The notes below the pieces were generated by a model. It saw only the letters and a program-made list of their open reading frames with translations. It was not told where the DNA came from and did no database searches. From Paenarthrobacter sp. (GTDB lineage Bacteria; Actinomycetota; Actinomycetes; Actinomycetales; Micrococcaceae), in contig JAPSHX010000002.1 of the NCBI GenBank assembly GCA_031179305.1, positions 186,001-250,000 on the forward strand: a DNA stretch of 64,000 nt. Reading direction: 5' to 3'. Positions 57,230 to 64,000 of this stretch are shown here, one piece after another. The translations under genes were made by a program, and so were the position numbers. Numbering within the stretch: position 1 is the stretch's first letter; each line of letters starts with the position of its first letter.

Positions 57230-58633
57230 CTACAACAGGAGCGAGAGAAGCATCACGAAGCCGAAGCCCACCACGGAGATCAGCGTTTCCATCACGGACC
57301 AGGTTTTGAATGTCTGTCCAACGGTAAGCCCGAACAGCTCCTTGACCAGCCAGAATCCGGCATCGTTGACGTGGGACAGGAACAGGGAGCCCGCGCCGAT
57401 GGCCAAGGCCAACAAGGCAGCGTGTGTCGGGCTCAGGCTGCTGGCCAGGGGTGCCACAATTCCCGCAGCCGTCACAGTCGCCACTGTCGCTGAACCCGTG
57501 GCCAGGCGGAGAGCCACTGCCACGATGAAGCCAAGCACCAGAACCGACATGTTGGCGCCTTCAGCCCATTTCTTGACTGAATCGCCGACCCCGGCACCGA
57601 TCAAAGTCTGCTTAAAGCCACCACCGGCGCCCACAATCAGGAGGATTGCGGCGATGGGTCCCAGGCTCTCACCCAACTTGGCTGTGATCCTGCTGCCGGT
57701 GAAGCCTACAGCGTATCCGAACGTCACTATTGCCAGGAGGACCGCCAGCGTCATGGCCACCAGGGGCTGGCCCACGAAGTCAAAGAAGATCCTGATTGCC
57801 GGTGCCGTTTCAGGGTTTGGCCAGATGATGCCACCCAAGGCCTTCAACAGCATGAGGACCACAGGGAAGATGATGGTCAGAAGTGTCACAAGGAACGACG
57901 GCTGACGCTTCACTTCGCTAAGGTCAGCTGCGTGCTGGGTATCAATGCCTCCGGCCACGGCCGGCGCGCCCACAGGTACCCACCGGGCAGCCAACCGTGA
58001 GAAGAGCGGGCCACAGATGATGACCGTGGGGATCGCCACGAGGATGCCCAAGCCGAGCGTTGTTCCAAGTTCCGCTTTGACTGCGCTGATCGCAATCAGT
58101 GGGCCCGGGTGCGGCGGCACCAATCCGTGAAGCACGGAGAGGCCAGCCAACGCCGGGATCGCGATACGCATCAGCTTCATCTTGGACCGCTGCGTTACCA
58201 GGACGATCACCGGAAGCAGCAGAACGAGCCCGATTTCGAAGAACATCGGCAAGCCGATAATCACAGCCACGAGCGTGATCATCCACACGAGCTTGTTACC
58301 GCTGGCCTTGGCCAACAGAGTGTCCACCACCCGGTTTGCCCCGCCGGAATCAGCCAGCAGCTTCCCGAGCATGGCTCCGAGCGCAATGAGCAGGCCGACC
58401 TCCTTGAGGACGCTGCCTACGCCGTCCTCGAAGTTGGTGATGACTTTGCCAAGTTCGACGCCTGACGCCAGCCCCACAAACGCCGAGCCCAAGACCAGTG
58501 CCAGAAACGGATGAAGTTTCAGCTTGGCGATCAGCGCCACAATCAATGCAATACCCAGCGCTGCCACGACAAGGAGTTGGGTGTCGTGCTCAGTCCATTC
58601 CTGTACCTGCGTCGCCGTTTCCAGGACCTTCAC
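57230..58633 (-). CDS. gntP: GntP-family gluconate permease
   Basis: This 467-residue protein has about 12-14 hydrophobic helices and GntP motifs: LHPFLALVLGSAFVGLASG near the N-terminus, KEVGLLIALGAMLGKLLADSGGA, MFFEIGLVLLLPVI and HGLVPPHPGP. It takes up gluconate with protons. The GTG start overlaps the gluconokinase stop by 4 nt (GTGA). Confidence 0.92.
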   Translation of the reverse strand: MKVLETATQVQEWTEHDTQLLVVAALGIALIVALIAKLKLHPFLALVLGSAFVGLASGVELGKVITNFEDGVGSVLKEVGLLIALGAMLGKLLADSGGANRVVDTLLAKASGNKLVWMITLVAVIIGLPMFFEIGLVLLLPVIVLVTQRSKMKLMRIAIPALAGLSVLHGLVPPHPGPLIAISAVKAELGTTLGLGILVAIPTVIICGPLFSRLAARWVPVGAPAVAGGIDTQHAADLSEVKRQPSFLVTLLTIIFPVVLMLLKALGGIIWPNPETAPAIRIFFDFVGQPLVAMTLAVLLAIVTFGYAVGFTGSRITAKLGESLGPIAAILLIVGAGGGFKQTLIGAGVGDSVKKWAEGANMSVLVLGFIVAVALRLATGSATVATVTAAGIVAPLASSLSPTHAALLALAIGAGSLFLSHVNDAGFWLVKELFGLTVGQTFKTWSVMETLISVVGFGFVMLLSLLL

Positions 58634-59175
58634 GAGGCGGTGGCTTCGGCGCCGGCACCTGTGGGCCGGAGACCAAGCCGTTCAATCACTTCGTCGGCTT
58701 CTTCAGCCGGCGACGCGGAAACGCACAAGGAGATGTAGTTCTCGTCCTCCGTGGGTTCCTCAAGTGCGTCGAACTGCGATTCCAAGAGCGACGGCGGCAT
58801 GAAGTGGCCGTGCCGGGAGGCAAGGCGATCCGAAATCCTGTCCTTGCTCCCCTGCAGGAAGACGAACACCACACCCTCGCCCCGGAGGACATCGCGGTAC
58901 TTCTTTTTCAGTGCCGAGCAGGTGATGATCGCCGGAGTTCCGGCATCCACGTGTGTCCGGATCCAATCAGAGATGATGCCCAACCATGGCCAGCGGTCCT
59001 CATCACTGAGGGCCTGCCCGGAGTGCATCTTCGCCACGTTCGCTTCAGGGTGGAGGTCGTCGCCTTCGGCGAGGTCCCATCCAAGTTTCCCTGCCAGTAC
59101 GCCGGCAACAGTCGATTTGCCCGAACCGGAGACTCCCATAATCACCAGAACAGGTTGCTGCGCAGTCTTCGCCAT
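58630..59175 (-). CDS. gntK: Gluconokinase
   Basis: The 181-residue kinase phosphorylates gluconate to 6-phosphogluconate for the pentose phosphate or Entner-Doudoroff route. It has the P-loop MGVSGSGKSTVAG near the N-terminus, the GDDLHPEANVAKM substrate motif and SALKKKYRDVLRG. The ATG at 59175 follows GGAAGG 9 nt upstream; TTG directly before it could also start. With gntP it forms a gluconate uptake operon; no GntR-type regulator is in the window. Confidence 0.93.
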   Translation of the reverse strand: MAKTAQQPVLVIMGVSGSGKSTVAGVLAGKLGWDLAEGDDLHPEANVAKMHSGQALSDEDRWPWLGIISDWIRTHVDAGTPAIITCSALKKKYRDVLRGEGVVFVFLQGSKDRISDRLASRHGHFMPPSLLESQFDALEEPTEDENYISLCVSASPAEEADEVIERLGLRPTGAGAEATAS

Positions 59176-59249
59176 CAAAGTCTGCCTTCCTCGAATAAAT
59201 ATGATTTAACCGAGATCAAGCATATGACACGGGTTACACCACGGCAACG

Positions 59250-60029
59250 TCAGAAGCCTGCGATGGTGCTGGAACCGTTGACGGACACCACGTGGAAGGC
59301 CTCTGCGCTGGTTCCGGCAGGGAGGCCCGCCCGCTTCCCGTTGGCCAGCATCAGGCTCCGGACTACGCTCTCCATGCCTTCAAGATCCGGGTGCTGGCTT
59401 GCATGGACGCGGATGGCATCAAGCTTTGCGTCCACCTGGTCCGAGACGTCCACAAAATGGTTCTCCCTGGCGTCCGGGCTGGAGATAAACCACAGCCATG
59501 GCAGCTTGAAGGCAGTAAGTCCTTCTGCGGCCAGCTCCGGGTAGGCAAAGGGATTTTCCACTGCCGGGTAAACCGCCCGGGTAACGGCTTCACCGGCCGC
59601 GAGATGGTCAGGATGGCTCTTCTGGAGGCGATCCCAGTTCCTTTCGGGATGCATGGTGAGCACGATGTCGGGACGGATCTGGCGAATCAGCTTCACCACT
59701 TGCTTGATGACGCCATGTGTCGGCTCCAGGTAGCCATCAAGCTCGTGCAGGTAATGGATGTCTTTGACACCCACCAGGGCGGCCGCCCGCTGTTGCTCCT
59801 CTGCACGGAGTTCGGTGATCCGTTCTCTGTCCACCGGATCGAAACCGCCGGCGTCGCCGTCGGTCATGATGCAATAGCTGACCTCGACGCCGGCCGCCGT
59901 CCAGGCCGCGATGGTCCCTGCAGCGCCAAAGTCGATGTCGTCAGGATGGGCAGTAAAACAAAGCACCCGCTCAACGCGCTCCGTGGAGGCGTCGAACGGG
60001 CTCTCTGCTGACGTAGCGTCAGAGGACAA
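59250..60029 (-). CDS. PIG-L family deacetylase
   Basis: The 259-residue hydrolase has the PIG-L zinc motif AHPDDIDFG near residue 27 and a second metal site at HPDHL (about 145). Family members deacetylate N-acetylglucosaminyl lipids, mycothiol precursors or bacillithiol precursors. Its extended form differs from MshB/Mca as far as I can see, so the substrate is open. A TTG start 5 nt after the etfA stop, with AAAGG upstream, places it in the etf operon. Confidence 0.88.
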   Translation of the reverse strand: MSSDATSAESPFDASTERVERVLCFTAHPDDIDFGAAGTIAAWTAAGVEVSYCIMTDGDAGGFDPVDRERITELRAEEQQRAAALVGVKDIHYLHELDGYLEPTHGVIKQVVKLIRQIRPDIVLTMHPERNWDRLQKSHPDHLAAGEAVTRAVYPAVENPFAYPELAAEGLTAFKLPWLWFISSPDARENHFVDVSDQVDAKLDAIRVHASQHPDLEGMESVVRSLMLANGKRAGLPAGTSAEAFHVVSVNGSSTIAGF

Positions 60030-60034
60030 AGGGA

Positions 60035-60988
60035 TCAGCCTTTCCGCTTCTTGATCTCCGCAGTTGCCTGCGGCAGTACCTTGAAGAGGTCACCAACGAT
60101 GCCGTAGTCGGCAATCTCGAACACCGGCGATTCTGCGTCCTTGTTGATGGCCACAATGACCTTGGAAGTCTGCATTCCGGCCTTTTGCTGGATGGCGCCA
60201 GAGATCCCGGCAGAAATGTACAGCTGCGGTGATACCGTAACGCCAGTCTGGCCAACTTGCGCGTCGTGGCCGATCCACCCCGCGTCGGTAGCAGCGCGGG
60301 ACGCGCCAACTGCCGCGCCCAAGGCGTCGGCCAGCTCTTCGAGGGGCCCGAAGTCACCATCGACGCCACGGCCACCGGCGACCACGATCCTTGCTTCGCT
60401 AAGGTCAGGTCGGCCACTGACGGGCTTCTCGGTCCGTGCTGCGATACGTGCGGCGTTCGCCAAGCCGTCAGCGGGAACCTCAACCGTTGCAGTGGCCGGA
60501 GCAGCGGCCGCACCTGCGGGCGCAGGTTCTACGTTGTTGGCTTTGACCGAAAGAACCGTCACCGGGGTGGTGGCCTTCGCGGTGGTGTTGTAGGAGCCCG
60601 CCAGGACCGACTTATGAGCGGTGCCGTCAGCCTCAACGCCCACGACGTCCGTGATGACGCCGGCGTTGAGCTTGATGCCAAGCCTGCCTGCGATTTCCTT
60701 GCCCTCAGGCGAGTTGTCCAGGAGTACCGTCGTAGCTCCGGACGCTGCCACAGCAGCGGCGAGGTAGGCGGCCTTGGGCCCTACCAAGTAGTTGTCGAGG
60801 TCCTCCACCGACGGCTGGTAGACCGTAGTGGCGCCGTATGCACCCAAGGTGGCGGCGACGTCGTCGTGCAGCTGCCCGGTGAACGCGACGGCGGTCTCCC
60901 CCAGGGAACGGGCGATGGTCAGGAGCTCCAGGCTGCTCTTCTTGAGAGCTGCTCCCGGGTTATCAATGAAAACAAGTGCATTTGCCAT
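60035..60988 (-). CDS. etfA: Electron transfer flavoprotein alpha subunit
   Basis: This 317-residue FAD subunit has a variable N-terminal domain and a C-terminal FAD domain with [61 protein letters not shown] and [22 protein letters not shown]. Together with EtfB it takes electrons from dehydrogenases and passes them to ETF-quinone oxidoreductase. The ATG at 60988 follows AAAGGGG. It is 14 nt after etfB. Confidence 0.95.
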   Translation of the reverse strand: MANALVFIDNPGAALKKSSLELLTIARSLGETAVAFTGQLHDDVAATLGAYGATTVYQPSVEDLDNYLVGPKAAYLAAAVAASGATTVLLDNSPEGKEIAGRLGIKLNAGVITDVVGVEADGTAHKSVLAGSYNTTAKATTPVTVLSVKANNVEPAPAGAAAAPATATVEVPADGLANAARIAARTEKPVSGRPDLSEARIVVAGGRGVDGDFGPLEELADALGAAVGASRAATDAGWIGHDAQVGQTGVTVSPQLYISAGISGAIQQKAGMQTSKVIVAINKDAESPVFEIADYGIVGDLFKVLPQATAEIKKRKG

Positions 60989-61002
60989 GGTTGGAATCCC
61001 CT

Positions 61003-61806
61003 TTAGAGCAGCTTCTGTGCGGCGAGGAAATCGACCAGCTTAATGCCGGCGTCGCCGTCGTCGGTGATGATGGTCCCGGCTGTGCGCGGTGGGCGGGCCT
61101 CTGCAGACTCCACCACTGTCCAAGAGCCGGCCAAGCCTACCTGCGAAGCGTCCACACCGACGTCAGCCAGCGACAAGGAGGCGATCTTCTTCTTCTTGGC
61201 AGCCAGGATTCCCTTGAAGTTGGGGTAGCGGGGTTCGTTGATCTGATCGGTCACCGAGACCACTGCAGGGAGTTGCGCTTCAACAGTCTCGGAGAAGGCG
61301 CCGGCATCGCGGCGGGCACTGACCTGTCCGCCCGTTACCTCAAGGCTGGAGGCAAAGGTGACCTGCGGGAACGACAAACGCTCGGCAAGCTGGGCCGGGA
61401 TGAGCGAAGTCTCGCCATCAGTGGATGCCATACCCGTCAGAACCAGGTCCACCGGCCGGCCATCGGCCGAAATGTGGCGGATGGCTGCGGCAAGCGCCAG
61501 CGATGTAGCAGCAGCATCCGAACCGGCCAAAGCGTCGTCGCTGAGGTGGACGCCGGAATACGCACCGATCTGGAGTGACTTCTTCACAGCATTGACCGCA
61601 CCGGACGGGCCCATGCTCAAGGCAATGACCTCGTTTCCAGCCTTCGGGCCGCCGCGTTCCTCCGCCAGTTGGAGCGCCGCCTCGAGGGCGTACTCGTCCA
61701 GTTCGGACAAAATGCTCTCGTCACGGTCGGTTGTGTTGCCAGGTCCGGTGATGTGCCGGTCGAACTGGGCGTCCGGGACGTGCTTGACCAGAACGACAAT
61801 CTTCAA
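61003..61806 (-). CDS. etfB: Electron transfer flavoprotein beta subunit
   Basis: The roughly 267-residue subunit begins KIVVLVKHVPDAQFDRH and contains DEYALEAALQLAEERGG, an AMP-binding region and QLPAVVSVTDQINEPRYPNFKGI, the ETF beta signature. It is a partner of EtfA. I use the TTG at 61806 after GGAAGAG; a GTG at 61818 would add 4 residues. It heads a three-gene unit with etfA and the PIG-L gene. Confidence 0.94.
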   Translation of the reverse strand: MKIVVLVKHVPDAQFDRHITGPGNTTDRDESILSELDEYALEAALQLAEERGGPKAGNEVIALSMGPSGAVNAVKKSLQIGAYSGVHLSDDALAGSDAAATSLALAAAIRHISADGRPVDLVLTGMASTDGETSLIPAQLAERLSFPQVTFASSLEVTGGQVSARRDAGAFSETVEAQLPAVVSVTDQINEPRYPNFKGILAAKKKKIASLSLADVGVDASQVGLAGSWTVVESAEARPPRTAGTIITDDGDAGIKLVDFLAAQKLL

Positions 61807-62002
61807 TGTCTCTTCCACTGTCTTCGAAGCAGCCTTCCATGCTTGTGGACGGCCAAACGCAGCAGCGTGGCCGTAAATTGCCCATCGTGCGGGCTCGTCC
61901 TAGCTAAGCATATTGCCCGCGGAAAACCACTCCCAGCGTTAAGTCCTGTTTCAGCTACGCGCGATGCTTTTCGTGTGCAGTTCTCCGCCTGGCCACAGCA
62001 AA

Positions 62003-62037
62003 ACGGCGGGCGGCACCAGAGAGGTGCCGTCCGCCGT
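62003..62037 (-). terminator. Terminator of the HtrA-like protease gene
   Basis: A 15-bp stem with one G-U pair and loop AGAGA is followed by TTTTGC on the minus strand. It lies 32 nt past the protease stop. Confidence 0.82.
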
Positions 62038-62068
62038 CGTGCGTTGTTCCTGCCTGCTGTTGGGCCGC

Positions 62069-63712
62069 CTACTGCTGGGCAGCGTCAAGGGTGACTTCAA
62101 CCTCTTGCGTCTGGCCACCACGCTGAATGGTGACCTTCACCTTGGCACCGGCCGGCTGTTCGCGAACAGCGGCGGTCAATTGGTTGGGATCGCTCACGGT
62201 GTAGTCGCCAAACTTGGTTACAACATCGCCAACCTTTAGCCCAGCCTTGGCAGCCGCCGAACCCGACGTCACCGAGGCAACCTCGGCCCCTACGGAAAAG
62301 CCTGAATCGCTGCCCGAAGAGGACTTCGAACGAACGGACACACCAAACTGTCCATGACTGGCTTTGCCGGTGTCGATGATCTCCTGCGCGACGCGCTTGG
62401 CGTGATTGATCGGGACACTGAAGCCAACGCCGATGTTGCCGGTGGACGTTTCGGAGTTTCCGCTGCCCGCGGAAGCGATGGCTACGTTGACGCCAATAAC
62501 TTCACCCTTGCTGTTCACCAAAGCACCGCCGGAGTTACCGGGGTTGATGGCGGCATCGGTCTGGATGACATTAATGGCAATCGAACCCGCGTTGGCTGCG
62601 CTCTGGCCCTGGCCACCGTTCGGTGGTGCGAACTGGAAGCCTTCGTCGTCGCCCTGGCTCTCATCCGGAGTGCCTTCCGGTACAGCAGACGACGCAACAC
62701 TAATGGTGCGGTTGAGCGTAGAAACGATGCCGTCCGTCACCGTGCCGGTGAGGCCCAGCGGCGAACCGATGGCGACGGCGGTGTCCCCCACGTTGATCTT
62801 GGACGAGTCACCCAGAGTCGCCGGGACCAGGCCCGATGCGTCGCTCACCTTGATGACAGCAAGGTCCGACAACGGATCCGTGCCAACCACGGTGGCCTTC
62901 AGGACCTTTCCGTCGTTCGTCCGGACCTCGATGGCGGCGTTGGCGGTAGCACCATCCAACGTAACGACGTGGGTATTGGTGAGGATATGGCCCTGGTCGT
63001 CGAGGATGATGCCGGAACCCGTGCCACCCTCGTTGCCACTGGTCGCCTTGATGGTCACCACGCTGGGCGATGCCTTGGCTGCCGCAGCGGTAATGACGTT
63101 CACGTCGTCTTTGTTGTTCACGATGACCGTGCTGGACTGCCCGCCTGTCGTAGCAGCCGGGGCGGGGTTATCCCACAGCGCGTTACTGCCGGCCACTACA
63201 CCGCCACCGATCAAGCCCGCCGCAAGCATGCTTGCCACAAGGGTACCGACGCCGAATGCCGGCTTGCGCTTGTTGGCTACCGCCGAAGAGTGGCCGGGGA
63301 CCTGCTGCATTCCGGGGCCATTCTGGCCTTGGGCATTCTGGCCTTGGGCATTCTGGAATCCCTGCGCGTTGTGGAACTGGGTGCCGGCATTTCCATTGGC
63401 GCCGGGGTTTGAACCACCGTAGAACGGCTGGTGCTGGGGGTAGCTCGGTCGGTGAGCCGGTTCGTGCTGCTGCGGAGCGCCGTAGTACTGCGGCGGCTGC
63501 GGTTGCTGCGACTGCTGCTGGGTTGCTGGCGGCTGGAAGGCAGGCAGCGGAGTAGTGGGCTGAGCTGTGTCTTCCGTCCCGGCTCCACGTCCTGAAGTCC
63601 AGGCAGGCTGCTGCTGGGTGGCGGCCGCATCGCCCTGTTCCCGCGTCGTATTCCGCGGCTCTGATGGCTCGCGGTTCTCTGGTGCGGTGCCCTGCGCTGG
63701 GTTCTCCGTCAT
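62069..63712 (-). CDS. HtrA/DegP-type membrane-anchored serine protease with PDZ domain
   Basis: The 547-residue protein has a long Gln/Pro-rich cytoplasmic tail (about 1-150) with NAQGQ repeats, one membrane helix (about 153-176), a trypsin-like domain with His in TNTHVVTLDG (248), Asp in DPLSDLAVIKV (283) and Ser in INPGNSGGAL (394), and a C-terminal PDZ domain (from about 430; VGDVVTKFGDYTVSDPNQL). It would degrade or check misfolded proteins outside the membrane. The ATG at 63712 follows AAAGGACGACCC. A terminator follows. Confidence 0.92.
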   Translation of the reverse strand: MTENPAQGTAPENREPSEPRNTTREQGDAAATQQQPAWTSGRGAGTEDTAQPTTPLPAFQPPATQQQSQQPQPPQYYGAPQQHEPAHRPSYPQHQPFYGGSNPGANGNAGTQFHNAQGFQNAQGQNAQGQNGPGMQQVPGHSSAVANKRKPAFGVGTLVASMLAAGLIGGGVVAGSNALWDNPAPAATTGGQSSTVIVNNKDDVNVITAAAAKASPSVVTIKATSGNEGGTGSGIILDDQGHILTNTHVVTLDGATANAAIEVRTNDGKVLKATVVGTDPLSDLAVIKVSDASGLVPATLGDSSKINVGDTAVAIGSPLGLTGTVTDGIVSTLNRTISVASSAVPEGTPDESQGDDEGFQFAPPNGGQGQSAANAGSIAINVIQTDAAINPGNSGGALVNSKGEVIGVNVAIASAGSGNSETSTGNIGVGFSVPINHAKRVAQEIIDTGKASHGQFGVSVRSKSSSGSDSGFSVGAEVASVTSGSAAAKAGLKVGDVVTKFGDYTVSDPNQLTAAVREQPAGAKVKVTIQRGGQTQEVEVTLDAAQQ

Positions 63713-64000
63713 GGGTCGTCCTTTCGTCCTCGTCTCCAACAACTATGTACCTAATAACTGGAACAAAAGCGGACGTTCGCTGGGAGCTTCCTGAAAGGTC
63801 CGAACCCGTGCGGCTTACCCTTCAAAAAAGACCCCCAACGGGTCAACAATCCAGCTCTCTCCTATATTTCGCTGGTGGCATATTCACGCCTGTGGACGGG
63901 TTATGGGGTGCACCATAGAATCAAGAGGAATTGCCACAGCGACCTGCGGCTTTACACCATGCGTGGGGGCGCTGAGCATTCTGTGACGATTGGTACGCCT
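63713..64000. other. Right-end region upstream of the protease gene
   Basis: These 288 bases should carry the protease promoter. On the minus strand GACCC-GTTGG-GGGTC followed by six T (63824-63844) is a short terminator-like hairpin, which would end a gene lying beyond the window or act in the protease leader. I find no convincing gene start; a frame from ATG near 63960 stays open to the edge but has no ribosome site. Confidence 0.4.

Noticed and set aside
63353..63410. Repeats in the protease N-terminus as a CRISPR-like array
   Set aside because: They are short, in-frame coding repeats of an NAQGQ unit without spacers.
62354..63422. Two overlapping plus-strand frames of about 340-350 codons
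   Set aside because: They are antisense to the HtrA-type protease, whose triad and PDZ domain are clear.

Overview
The window looks like chromosome from a high-GC actinobacterium of the Micrococcaceae, probably an Arthrobacter or Paenarthrobacter relative. The evidence is a WhiB1-type protein next to a PdtaS-type kinase, the MtrA-MtrB-LpqB signalling set, a SigK/RskA pair, frequent GTG and TTG starts, GTGA/ATGA stop-start overlaps and many GC-rich terminator hairpins. Several neighbourhoods match gene order I recall from Mycobacterium tuberculosis: whiB1-pdtaS; secA-hpf-comF-lpqB-mtrB-mtrA; and the MetE-like gene, mnmA, iscS and etfAB. Most of the window is therefore conserved core chromosome. 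I see no phage, insertion sequence, CRISPR array, rRNA or tRNA.

Layout. 1-6840 (minus strand) is an envelope glycan block. It holds a partial ABC-2 polysaccharide export permease, a GlfT2-like galactofuranosyltransferase and UDP-galactopyranose mutase. Behind a strong terminator lies a three-gene set (oxidoreductase, aminotransferase, hexapeptide acetyltransferase) of the kind that makes 2,3-diacetamido sugars. 7051-11196 is a large FHA/FtsK ATPase built like the type VII secretion motor EssC, with no visible secretion partners. 11248-18680 holds a small membrane protein, whiB1 with an unusual leader, pdtaS and a 180-kDa-class NAD-glutamate dehydrogenase. 18738-23154 is a compact cluster: a MinD/CpaE-like ATPase with a degenerate P-loop, a CpaB-like SAF protein, a small HTH protein, an unknown protein, a LysM membrane protein and an Rv3235-family protein. 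It ends at the terminator facing secA.

23253-33707 runs secA, a YcaQ-like glycosylase, hpf, comF, lpqB, mtrB and mtrA. Divergent from mtrA, 33930-40277 is a plus-strand operon (membrane-domain protein, DUF4129, DUF4350, MoxR ATPase, DUF58, DUF4166). 40289-47428 carries a cysteine-free MetE-like protein with chorismate mutase, then a complete peptide/nickel-type ABC importer with a CRP-like palindrome upstream. 47600-52121 concerns sulfur transfer and redox: mnmA, a flavoprotein reductase, a cysteine desulfurase and a cysteine-containing HTH regulator. 52187-55498 has a lipoprotein, a lipid kinase, a DnaJ protein with an odd C-terminus and trmL.

55500-57127 is sigK-rskA behind a candidate SigK-type promoter. 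57230-59175 is gluconate permease plus gluconokinase. 59250-61806 is etfB-etfA plus a PIG-L deacetylase. 62069-63712 is an HtrA-type surface protease. No gap between genes exceeds 300 bases. The clearest candidates for something undescribed are the orphan EssC-like motor, the CpaE/CpaB-like/LysM cluster beside secA, the MetE-like/chorismate mutase pair and the whiB1 leader.
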